Of a DNA stretch of 64,000 nt, positions 17,628-25,524 are shown piece by piece. A program made the translations under genes and the position numbers. The notes below the pieces were generated by a model, which was not told where the DNA came from, made no database searches, and worked only from the letters and a program-made list of their open reading frames with translations. This DNA comes from Oceanobacter antarcticus (lineage in GTDB: Bacteria > Pseudomonadota > Gammaproteobacteria > Pseudomonadales > Oceanobacteraceae). Position 1 is the first letter of the stretch. Every line of letters begins with the position of its first letter. The stretch is taken from positions 75,264 to 139,263 of the forward strand of contig NZ_JBBKTX010000013.1 of assembly GCF_044962685.1 (NCBI RefSeq), given 5' to 3'.

Positions 17628-19067
17628 TTACTCTGGAGTTTCAGTCTTTGGCTTGCTCGGAGCAGGCTTTCTTGGCGCACGGGGCTTACGAGCCGGAGGT
17701 GGTGATATGGCGCTTGCGGGTTCTGGCGCACTGGCACTGGGCGACGATTTACTGATGGCAGCAACAGGCGCTGGCTGCGGCGTAGCTTCTTCAACAACCG
17801 GCTCTACCGCCTCAACAACCGCAAGATCTTTATGTTCACTGGCTCTTTTTGGCTGCTCCGCAATAAATGCCTTCACTTTCGGTGCAATCATCTCCCTGAA
17901 CCGACGGCCATTAAAAATGCCGTAGTGGCCCACACCTTCCGCTTCCAAATGTTGCTTGCGATCCTCTGCAATCTCGGAACACAGATCCAGCGCACACGAT
18001 GTCTGGCCACGACCAGTGATATCGTCCAGTTCACCTTCAACCGTCATCATCGCCATATCAGTGATGTCAGCCAGATCAATCCTGCTGCCACGGTAATCCA
18101 TTTCACCTTTGGGTAACGCCTGATCCAGGAACACCCGACGAATGGTATCCAGATAATAATGCGCTGGCATATCCATTACAGACAGATACTCATTGTAAAA
18201 CAGCCGATGCCCTTCGGCGCTTTCACCATCGCCCTTGACCAGATCGGCAAAGAACTTGAAGTGTTTACTGACGTGAGAGTCCATATTCATGGACATAAAA
18301 CCGGAGAGCTGAATAAACCCTGGATACACCAACTGACCACGGCCGGTAAAGCCACGGGGCACCCGACAAATGACGTTATCTTCAAACCACTCAAGATCCT
18401 TGCCCGAGGCGTAATCATTCACTTCGGTCGGATTGATACGGACATCGATAGGCCCACCCATCAGCGTCATACTGGCTGGCAAACAAGGGTCGTTATCCTT
18501 CGACATCAGACTGGCAGCCACCAGAGCTGGTACACACGGCTGGCACACCGCTATCACGTGAACGTCTGGCCCCAGGGCACGACAGAATTCAATCAGGTAG
18601 TCGACATAATCATCAAAATGAAAAGCGCCATCTGCCATGGGGACATCACGGGCATTTTTCCAGTCGGTGATGTACACTTCGTGATCAGGTAAAAATTCCC
18701 GTACCGTCCCCCGCAACAAGGTCGCATAATGGCCCGACAAAGGCGCGATCATCATTACCTTGGGTTGATTTTCGGGCGCTTTTTCGCGACGAAAATGCAG
18801 CAGGTTGCAATACGGTCGATCAACGATCACATCGTATTCTATGGCAACTTCGCGACCACCAATCTCGGTTGTATCCAATCCCCAGGCCGGAGTTTCATAA
18901 CAATCGGTCAGTCGCTCAACGGTTTCCAGCCAGGCTCGCATGGTACGAAAAGTCCAGCCGTAATTAAGAGGGTTAACAGGCTGATACAGGAACTGCCTGG
19001 TCATTCGAGACAGAATGTGGATGGGCCGCATGGCGTCCATCATTTGAGCATTCATGTTATAGAGCAT
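17628..19067 (-). CDS. phaZ: Intracellular polyhydroxyalkanoate depolymerase with Pro/Lys-rich tail
   Basis: Mobilises PHB granules. The first ~400 residues match the intracellular PhaZ1-type family, including the N-terminal segment QFLYQPVNPLNYGWTFRTM and the nucleophile region VCQPCVP (residues 174-180), where a Cys replaces the usual Ser; GVGHYGIF carries the probable catalytic His. The last ~75 residues are unusual for the family: an acidic Glu/Val/Ala stretch, then Ser/Pro/Ala, then basic KPRAPRKPAPSKPK, resembling PhaF or histone H1-like tails. The start at 19067 follows GAGGGAAA. Length is 479 aa against about 400-420 for typical relatives. Confidence 0.9.
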   Translation of the reverse strand: MLYNMNAQMMDAMRPIHILSRMTRQFLYQPVNPLNYGWTFRTMRAWLETVERLTDCYETPAWGLDTTEIGGREVAIEYDVIVDRPYCNLLHFRREKAPENQPKVMMIAPLSGHYATLLRGTVREFLPDHEVYITDWKNARDVPMADGAFHFDDYVDYLIEFCRALGPDVHVIAVCQPCVPALVAASLMSKDNDPCLPASMTLMGGPIDVRINPTEVNDYASGKDLEWFEDNVICRVPRGFTGRGQLVYPGFIQLSGFMSMNMDSHVSKHFKFFADLVKGDGESAEGHRLFYNEYLSVMDMPAHYYLDTIRRVFLDQALPKGEMDYRGSRIDLADITDMAMMTVEGELDDITGRGQTSCALDLCSEIAEDRKQHLEAEGVGHYGIFNGRRFREMIAPKVKAFIAEQPKRASEHKDLAVVEAVEPVVEEATPQPAPVAAISKSSPSASAPEPASAISPPPARKPRAPRKPAPSKPKTETPE

Positions 19068-19267
19068 GATCTGTTTCCCTCGCTTCCGCCTGACACACAG
19101 GCCTGATAAGTAGCCAAAATCGTAACAGAAATCGGTTGATCCGTATGATGAAGGATTAGGTCGAAATCATCTATAAACTGCACATCCAATAACCAATATG
19201 GACTTTTGTAATATTTGTCCTGTATTACCCCATCCCTTTGTGCAATAGGCAGGATCACGCAACAGTG

Positions 19268-19316
19268 TTTACAACTGCGGCCCCGTCATGGCGGCATAAT
19301 GACGGTTTACAATTGC
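19268..19316. promoter_or_regulatory. Repeat cluster between phaZ and the DUF2798 gene
   Basis: TTTACAACTGC (19268-19278) is repeated as TTTACAATTGC (19306-19316), 38 bp apart. Between them lies the inverted repeat CCGTCAT-N9-ATGACGG (19283-19305). The cluster ends 37 bp before the DUF2798 start codon. It looks like an operator for the divergent genes, but the factor is unknown. Confidence 0.4.
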
Positions 19317-19353
19317 CAGTGACACATTCTCCTAACGTTACGGAAACCTATCG

Positions 19354-19569
19354 ATGCACCTGAAACTAAGACTGATACACAGCACCATGATGTCCGGCGT
19401 ACTCAGCCTGCTGATGAGCTGCTGGATTCTATATATCAACCTCGGCTACTCCAGTCATTTTTTTGCACTCTGGATGAAAGCCTGGGGGCTGGCGTGGCCG
19501 CCCGCATTGGTCATTTCGTTTCTTGCAGGCCCAAGCCTTCTCCACTTAGCGCAAAAGCTGTCGAAATAA
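19354..19569 (+). CDS. DUF2798 small membrane protein
   Basis: A 71-aa inner-membrane protein with two transmembrane helices (about residues 12-30 and 47-65). MSGVLSLLMSCWILYINLG followed by FFALWMKAWGLAWPPA is the DUF2798 pattern. Function unknown. It is apparently monocistronic and divergent from phaZ. Confidence 0.75.
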   Translation: MHLKLRLIHSTMMSGVLSLLMSCWILYINLGYSSHFFALWMKAWGLAWPPALVISFLAGPSLLHLAQKLSK

Positions 19570-19705
19570 GCCTGGTCAATATGCCCCCTCCCGTAAAATC
19601 ACCCCGTCAGCACCCATGACGAAAACGCCGTTTCTGAGGTTGAATTGTCAAACATGCGCCGTTACCCTGCCGCATTAAATTGCTACGCCTCTTACGGAGA
19701 TATCC

Positions 19706-20425
19706 ATGATCAAACAGGCCCTGGCGCTGACTTTACTGGCTCTCGCCGCACACTCCCAGGCATCAGACGCAGAAAAGACGCCACCCTTTTGGGGAGGAGC
19801 TGCCGAGCTGGGCAGTATTACTACCTCCGGCAATACCGAGACCAGCAGTTTGAATGGCAAGTTCGCCTTGTGGCGCAAAGGTATCGACTGGGATACCAAC
19901 TATCGCCTTGAGGCTCTGACCAGCGAGGAAGATGGCACCGTCTCCAAGGAAACCTACTACGGCTCGGTGCAGTTTGATCGTAACTTCGGCGAACACTCCT
20001 ACCTGGCCATTCACGCCGATCAGGAACGGGCGCGTTTTTCCGGTTTTACCTATCAAAGTACCGTCTCGATTGGCTACGGTTACCGGGTCATCGAATTGGA
20101 CACCATGAAACTGGATCTCGAAGCTGGCCCCGGTTACAACCGTGACAAGCTGGAAAACTCTGGCGAGATTAAAGATCAGGGTATTGCCCGGCTGGTACTG
20201 AAATATGGCTGGAAAATCAACAAGGGCACCGTCTTTACCCAAACCGCCAGCGCGGAAATGGGTGGTGACAACAGCACCTATAAAAGCGAAACCGGCCTGA
20301 AAAGCCAGATCAATGGCTCACTGGCCACCAAGCTGACTTATAAAATAAAATACGTTGATCAGGTTCCCGAAGAAAACAAGAATCTGGACAAGGAATTCGG
20401 CGTTACCCTCGTATACAGCTTCTGA
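19706..20425 (+). CDS. DUF481 (YdiY-like) outer-membrane protein
   Basis: A 239-aa DUF481 protein, a family annotated as salt-induced outer-membrane protein. It has a signal peptide ending near SQA, then GSITTSGNTETSSLNGK typical of the DUF481 N-terminus, a barrel of alternating strands, and ends in TLVYSF with a terminal Phe suited to BAM insertion. The start follows CGGAGA. The exact function is unknown. Confidence 0.85.
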   Translation: MIKQALALTLLALAAHSQASDAEKTPPFWGGAAELGSITTSGNTETSSLNGKFALWRKGIDWDTNYRLEALTSEEDGTVSKETYYGSVQFDRNFGEHSYLAIHADQERARFSGFTYQSTVSIGYGYRVIELDTMKLDLEAGPGYNRDKLENSGEIKDQGIARLVLKYGWKINKGTVFTQTASAEMGGDNSTYKSETGLKSQINGSLATKLTYKIKYVDQVPEENKNLDKEFGVTLVYSF

Positions 20426-20434
20426 GGATACGCC

Positions 20435-20465
20435 GGAGCCAGACCATCATGACCGGTCTGGCTCC
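20435..20465. terminator. Long hairpin between convergent DUF481 and Spy-like genes
   Basis: GGAGCCAGACC and GGTCTGGCTCC form a perfect 11-bp stem with a 9-base loop. It starts 10 bp after the DUF481 stop and includes the last codons and stop of the convergent gene. There is no strong T tract, so terminator function is likely but not certain. Confidence 0.65.
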
Positions 20466-21235
20466 CAGGCGGGCCATTCCGGATAGTCGCTCCCGGATTG
20501 CTGGCAGAACTTGCTATTGCCTGCCGGTTCGTCAAAGCATCGATCCGGTTTGGCTGAGGGTTCAGGCGGCGAAGGTAAATTCCAAGGCAATCTTGCACCA
20601 CCTTTTCCAGGGCCATCCCGAAAATCTTCCGGTTTCGGCCAGCGCTTCCTTTTCTCACGCCGTCGTTGTTGTTGCTGAACCTCCGCCAGCTGCTCTGGCG
20701 TCAGAACATTACTCAACAGCTTTTCTATTCCAATCCGAGCGGCTTCCATCTGACTATGATCCATCGGCCAATCAAAATCAGCCGTAATGGCAGCCTGCGA
20801 GTGTTCCAGTCGTTGCCACTGAGCCGGAGAAAGCGCCAACTCTTGCACCATACGCTCCAGCATTTCTGCGGTCGCTTTGCGGTGAAAGCGCTGCACAATG
20901 GTATCCGCTTGCAAACGCTGAGCCTCAGTCAGTACCTGCTGCAACTGCTTTCGCATCCCGACTTCCAATTCACGCTCTTGCGCCCGTTGCTTGAGCCATT
21001 GCTGCTCGTCAAACCCCTGCCCCCAGCGTGGAATAGATTCGTCACGCAGTTGCTGAAAGTGCTGTCGAAAGCCGGTTTCAATACGTGCTATTTCAGCCTG
21101 CTGTTTGCTGTTGAGATCAAGCAACTCCGACCAGTCCATCACCCGATGAGGCCCTTCAAACGCACAAACTTCCATACCAAAGCCCAGCACGGGCAGCAGA
21201 CTGATCAGAAGCAACCATTGTCGTAAAATTCTCAT
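20447..21235 (-). CDS. Spy/CpxP-like periplasmic protein
   Basis: A 262-aa predicted periplasmic protein with a signal peptide (residues 1-25, core LLLISLLPVLGFG). The mature part is helical with two LTxxQ-like segments, LNSKQQAEIARIETGF and LTPEQLAEVQQQQ, typical of Spy/CpxP-like chaperone or metal-sensing proteins. The C-terminus is a Pro-rich basic tail. It is longer than CpxP (about 160 aa), so the family call is approximate. Confidence 0.6.
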   Translation of the reverse strand: MRILRQWLLLISLLPVLGFGMEVCAFEGPHRVMDWSELLDLNSKQQAEIARIETGFRQHFQQLRDESIPRWGQGFDEQQWLKQRAQERELEVGMRKQLQQVLTEAQRLQADTIVQRFHRKATAEMLERMVQELALSPAQWQRLEHSQAAITADFDWPMDHSQMEAARIGIEKLLSNVLTPEQLAEVQQQQRRREKRKRWPKPEDFRDGPGKGGARLPWNLPSPPEPSAKPDRCFDEPAGNSKFCQQSGSDYPEWPAWEPDRS

Positions 21236-21436
21236 GTCATGCCTTCTGCAATCTTATTTATAAGCCGCTCAACGATATATCACATTGAGACATCTCACCG
21301 TCCTGGATGTGTGAGCCTGAGCAAAGAATTGTCACAGTTCATCTGCAAGTATCCATACCTGAATCCGTCCACCCGGTTACCGCCCAGCACCAATACTGGT
21401 TATTATAGGTGGGAACATTCGTTAGAGCGCAGCCCC

Positions 21437-22021
21437 ATGACCGATCACGACGATACGTTTTTCCAGGAGATGCAAGACGTCAAACCCCTGCAAACCCAAG
21501 CCAAAGTCGCTCTGCGAAAGGGGGATATTACACTGGCCTCACAACAGGCACGCCGCCTTGCAGCCATTGATGACAGCCCCAAACGCGACCCCAATTATTT
21601 ACAGACAAGCAACATCAAACGTATTGGCCCACACGATGTCGTTGGCTTTAAACGTCCAGGGATTCAGGATGGCGTATTTCGCAAGTTACGTCTGGGAAAA
21701 TATGAAAGCGAGGCACGTCTCGACCTGCATCGCCGCACGGTAGAAGAGGCCCGCCGGCAGCTATTCCGCTTCCTGCAGGACTGCATGGAACACGACATTC
21801 GCAGTGTGATTGTGTTACCCGGTAAAGGTGAACGCAGTGAAGGTGATTCCGCAATATTAAAAAGCTACCTGGTGCATTGGCTGGAGCAGATTGATGACGT
21901 CCAGGCTTACCATACCGCCCAACCGCAGCACGGCGGAGCCGGGGTGTTTTATGTATTACTGCGAAAAAGCGAACGCAAGAAACAGCAAGCCAGAGAACTG
22001 TACAGCAAGGGACGGCTGTAA
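21437..22021 (+). CDS. Smr-domain protein (SmrA/YdaL-like)
   Basis: A 194-aa protein with a C-terminal Smr domain: LDLHRRTVEEARRQLFRFL gives the conserved LDLHG-like motif and VIVLPGKGERSEG corresponds to the HGKG loop. Smr domains nick or bind nucleic acids; small stand-alone forms in gammaproteobacteria are DNA endonuclease-like. The ATG at 21437 (MTDHDDTFFQEM) is chosen over upstream frame extension because the upstream part shows no family resemblance. Confidence 0.85.
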   Translation: MTDHDDTFFQEMQDVKPLQTQAKVALRKGDITLASQQARRLAAIDDSPKRDPNYLQTSNIKRIGPHDVVGFKRPGIQDGVFRKLRLGKYESEARLDLHRRTVEEARRQLFRFLQDCMEHDIRSVIVLPGKGERSEGDSAILKSYLVHWLEQIDDVQAYHTAQPQHGGAGVFYVLLRKSERKKQQARELYSKGRL

Positions 22022-22211
22022 TATCAGCCAGCGGCAAACCGACTCCGACTACCGCTATTGCCGCATCCGGGATGTCGGCCATCCAGCATGGCATCATCAT
22101 GTAGTACTCCGCTGTTACCCACCGCCGTTAACCAGCCCTTAAAGTAAAAGCCCGTCGTCGTTGTGACGACAGTCCAGATAACAATTCCAGATAACAATAA
22201 GGAACTGACTC

Positions 22212-22778
22212 ATGGCCAAGGTACTGTTTATTGCCGGTGATTTTGTTGAAGACTACGAACTGATGGTGCCCTTTCAGGCATTGCAGATGGTAGGTCACGA
22301 AGTGCATGTAATCTGCCCGGATAAAGCCGCAGGCGACATCATCAAAACGGCCATTCACGACTTTGAAGGCGACCAGACCTATACGGAGAAACCAGGCCAT
22401 AATTTTGCGCTGAACGCTGATTTTGCGGGCCTCAACCCGGCGGATTACGACGCCCTGCTACTGCCCGGTGGTCGCGCCCCGGAATATCTGCGCTTGAACA
22501 GCGACGTGATCACCATGGTCAAACACTTTGCAGATTCCAACAAGCCGATTGCGGCCGTTTGCCACGGCGCCCAGATTCTGACCACGGCAGATGTTATTCG
22601 TGAGCGTACGATTTCCGCCTACCCCGCCTGCGCGCCAGAAGTTACGATGGCCGGTGGTATTTACGCCAATATCGCGGTGACCGAAGCCGTTACCGACGGC
22701 AATCTGGTGACCGCTCCGGCCTGGCCTGCTCATCCGTCATGGTTGGCTCAATTTAATCAGCTACTAATGGCGTTGTGA
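22212..22778 (+). CDS. DJ-1/PfpI family protein
   Basis: A 188-aa protein of the DJ-1/ThiJ/PfpI family (glyoxalase III, chaperone or deglycase-like activities). The reactive Cys117 sits in AVCHGA, with the conserved acidic Glu16 in FVEDYEL. The start follows AAGGAACTGACTC. It is a single gene between smr and the ribbon-helix-helix gene. The physiological substrate is not predictable. Confidence 0.88.
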   Translation: MAKVLFIAGDFVEDYELMVPFQALQMVGHEVHVICPDKAAGDIIKTAIHDFEGDQTYTEKPGHNFALNADFAGLNPADYDALLLPGGRAPEYLRLNSDVITMVKHFADSNKPIAAVCHGAQILTTADVIRERTISAYPACAPEVTMAGGIYANIAVTEAVTDGNLVTAPAWPAHPSWLAQFNQLLMAL

Positions 22779-22872
22779 GTTTCCCTTCTGGCCAAACCCG
22801 CTAGAATCGTCCAGATACGCCCTGCCATATCCGCAGGGCATTCTGAATTTGGCCGGTGCCAGAGGAGGCGAT

Positions 22873-23187
22873 ATGTGTGAAATTTATTCCGCTGCCGAAC
22901 CTGAGTTGTTTGAATTAAAAACCCGTTCCATCCGCCTGGATGGTGTTGTCACCAGTATTCGGCTGGAGGCGGTTTTCTGGCATTTGCTGGAAGACATCGC
23001 CAGTGATGCGGAGCTGTCACTGGGTACGTTTCTAAGCCGCATTCACCGCGAAGTGATTACACGGCGAGGCGAGGTCGGTAACTTTGCCTCACTGCTGCGA
23101 GTCGCCTGCACCACGCACCTCAACCAGGGCCAGCGCCTGACAGTACCACCAGACCGGGCCCGCTTGAGCCCGGATATTCAGCACTGA
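22873..23187 (+). CDS. Ribbon-helix-helix domain protein
   Basis: A 104-aa protein with the RHH_4-type domain (SIRLDGVVTSIRLEAVFWHLL...SLGTFLSRIHREV). The beta strand SIRLDG and following helices would form a dimeric DNA-binding ribbon-helix-helix. AGAGGAGG directly before the ATG at 22873 fixes the start. It converges on ilvA with 8 bp between stops. Target unknown. Confidence 0.75.
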   Translation: MCEIYSAAEPELFELKTRSIRLDGVVTSIRLEAVFWHLLEDIASDAELSLGTFLSRIHREVITRRGEVGNFASLLRVACTTHLNQGQRLTVPPDRARLSPDIQH

Positions 23188-23195
23188 CCACTGAA

Positions 23196-24713
23196 TCAGC
23201 GCAAAAACAACTGGTAGGCCATATTGTCGCTCTCGTCCCAGTAGGGGTAACCAAGTTCATCCAGATAACCGTGCAACTGGGCCAGCTTTTCTTCCGGCAC
23301 CTGCAACCCCACCAGCGTCCGGCCACTGGCCGCGCCGTGGTTACGGTAGTGGAACAACGAAATATTAAAGCGCTTGCCCAGGGTTTTCAGAAACAGCAAC
23401 AACGCCCCCGGACGCTCGGGAAACTCAAATCGATACAGGCGTTCGTCATAAACCGCAGCGGGCGCATGACCCCCGACCATATGACGAATATGGTATTTGG
23501 CCATTTCATCATCGGTCAGATCCAGTACCGGGTAACCGTCCGCCTGCAACTCCGCCAGCAGGGCCTGCCGCGCACCTGGCTCAGGGCCAACCTTGACGCC
23601 AACATAAATACGCGCCTTGTCATCATCACCGTAACGGTAGTTAAACTCGGTGATCGGACGCTTTCCCAGTAACGAGCAAAAGCGCTGGAAGCTGCCAGGC
23701 TGTTCGGCAATGGTGACCGCCAGAATGATCTCACGACCTTCGCCGATTTCTGCCACTTCCGAGATATAGCGCAAGCGATCGAAGTTGACGTTAGCGCCAC
23801 TCAGAATGGTCACCAGATTCTGGCCTTCGCAGCCTTCGCGCTCAACGTACTTTTTCACCCCGGCAATCGCCAGTGCCCCGGCGGGTTCACAGACGGCTCG
23901 GGTGTCATCAAAGACATCCTTGATCGCGGCACAAATTTCATCTGGCGTACAGGTAATCACCTCATCAACACAATCCTTGGCAATCGCCCAGGTATGCTCA
24001 CCAATGGTGGCCACAGCAACGCCATCAGCAAAAATCCCCACTTCCGGCAAGGTGACACGCTTGCCCGCCGCCAGCGCGGCCGCCAGACAGGCAGACTCGG
24101 TACTTTCGACTCCGATGACACGAACTTCCGGCTTGAGCGCCTTGATGTAAGCGGCCACACCGGCCACCAGACCACCACCGCCAACCGGAATAAACACCGC
24201 ATCCACGGGTTGTTGCATCTGTCGCAGAATTTCCATACCGATGGTGCCTTGTCCGGCAATCACATCCGGGTCATCGTACGGATGGATATACGTCATGCCT
24301 TTCTCAGCAACCAGCTTTTGCGAATAGGCAAAGGCATCGTCAAAGGCATCCCCATGCAGCACCACTTTGGCCCCCTTGGCCTTGACCGAGCGCACCTTGA
24401 TTTCCGGCGTGGTGCGGGGCATCACAATCACGGCTTTCAACCCCAGATCACGGGCTGCTAATGCCAGTCCCTGGGCGTGGTTACCCGCCGAAGCCGTCAC
24501 CACACCACGGGCTTTTTCTTCTTCGGTCAGCTGTGCCGCTTTGTTGTAGGCACCACGAATCTTGAAGGAATACACACCTTGCTGGTCTTCACGTTTGATC
24601 CAGATCTGATTACCCAGTCGCTCTGACAAAAATGGGGCAATATGCAGCGCCGTCTCGATGGCAACATCGTAAACCCGCGAGGTAAGGATTTTTTTCAGAT
24701 ACTCGTTCAACAT
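23196..24713 (-). CDS. ilvA: Threonine ammonia-lyase, biosynthetic
   Basis: PLP enzyme that deaminates threonine to 2-oxobutanoate for isoleucine synthesis. At 505 aa it has the biosynthetic architecture: catalytic domain (PLP Lys in YSFKIRGAYNKA) and two C-terminal ACT-like regulatory domains (EIILAVTIAEQPGSFQRFCSLL and YRFEFPERPGALLLFLKTL), which mediate isoleucine inhibition. The start at 24713 (MLNEYLKKILTSRVYDVAIET) matches family N-termini. It is divergent from rpiA. Confidence 0.96.
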   Translation of the reverse strand: MLNEYLKKILTSRVYDVAIETALHIAPFLSERLGNQIWIKREDQQGVYSFKIRGAYNKAAQLTEEEKARGVVTASAGNHAQGLALAARDLGLKAVIVMPRTTPEIKVRSVKAKGAKVVLHGDAFDDAFAYSQKLVAEKGMTYIHPYDDPDVIAGQGTIGMEILRQMQQPVDAVFIPVGGGGLVAGVAAYIKALKPEVRVIGVESTESACLAAALAAGKRVTLPEVGIFADGVAVATIGEHTWAIAKDCVDEVITCTPDEICAAIKDVFDDTRAVCEPAGALAIAGVKKYVEREGCEGQNLVTILSGANVNFDRLRYISEVAEIGEGREIILAVTIAEQPGSFQRFCSLLGKRPITEFNYRYGDDDKARIYVGVKVGPEPGARQALLAELQADGYPVLDLTDDEMAKYHIRHMVGGHAPAAVYDERLYRFEFPERPGALLLFLKTLGKRFNISLFHYRNHGAASGRTLVGLQVPEEKLAQLHGYLDELGYPYWDESDNMAYQLFLR

Positions 24714-24795
24714 GAAGTGGCCAATCCTGAAGCAAGGCCAGACCGGATTGCCTGGCAAGGAAGAATGAAGCCAGGCATTGTAACGCACAGCGCTC

Positions 24796-24801
24796 TATAA
24801 T
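24796..24801 (+). promoter_or_regulatory. Probable -10 box of rpiA
   Basis: A consensus TATAAT lies 49 bp before the rpiA start in the ilvA-rpiA divergent region. No good -35 is seen at 17 bp; TTGTAA is present but only 12 bp upstream. Confidence 0.45.
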
Positions 24802-24849
24802 GGGTGCCGTTTAAGCACGACCCGCACCACTTGGACATACGGAATCAAC

Positions 24850-25524
24850 ATGACTCAAGACGAACTCAAACAAGCCGTCGGTGACGCCGCAGCACAATAT
24901 CTTCTGCCTCACCTTGAAGAACGCACCATTGTCGGCGTTGGCACCGGCTCTACCGCCAACTGCTTTATTGATGCCCTGGCCCGGCACAAACATCTGTTTG
25001 ATGGCACCGTCGCCAGCTCTGAAGCCTCCGCCCAACGCCTGCGCGAGCATGGCATTCCGGTTTACGATCTGAACGCCGTTGATAGCATCGACTACTACAT
25101 TGATGGCGCCGATGAGATTAACCACCGGCTGGAGATGATCAAGGGCGGCGGCGCGGCGCTGACCCGTGAAAAAATCGTCGCCGCCGTCGCCCGCCACTTC
25201 ATCTGCATTGCCGACCAAAGCAAGCTGGTCGATACCCTGGGCAGCTTCCCGCTACCGGTTGAGGTGATTCCCATGGCCCGCTCCCATGTGGCACGGGAAA
25301 TCGTCAAACTCGGTGGCGATCCGGTCTATCGCGATGGTGTAATCACCGACAACGGCGGTCAAATTCTGGATGTCTACAACCTCCGTATTGATGCCGCCAT
25401 CACGCTGGAAAAACAGCTGAACCAGATCACCGGCGTGATCACCAACGGTCTGTTCGCCATGCGTCCGGCCAACACCCTGTTGCTAGGCACCGATGAGGGC
25501 GTTAAAACCCTGACCGCGCAGTAA
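24850..25524 (+). CDS. rpiA: Ribose-5-phosphate isomerase A
   Basis: Interconverts ribose 5-phosphate and ribulose 5-phosphate. The 224-aa product carries VGVGTGSTANCFIDAL, IDGADEI and MIKGGGAALTREK, the phosphate-binding and catalytic motifs of RpiA. Its stop codon TAA shares one base with the ATG of the next gene, so the two are co-translated. The ilvA/rpiA divergent arrangement is common in gammaproteobacteria. Confidence 0.97.
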   Translation: MTQDELKQAVGDAAAQYLLPHLEERTIVGVGTGSTANCFIDALARHKHLFDGTVASSEASAQRLREHGIPVYDLNAVDSIDYYIDGADEINHRLEMIKGGGAALTREKIVAAVARHFICIADQSKLVDTLGSFPLPVEVIPMARSHVAREIVKLGGDPVYRDGVITDNGGQILDVYNLRIDAAITLEKQLNQITGVITNGLFAMRPANTLLLGTDEGVKTLTAQ

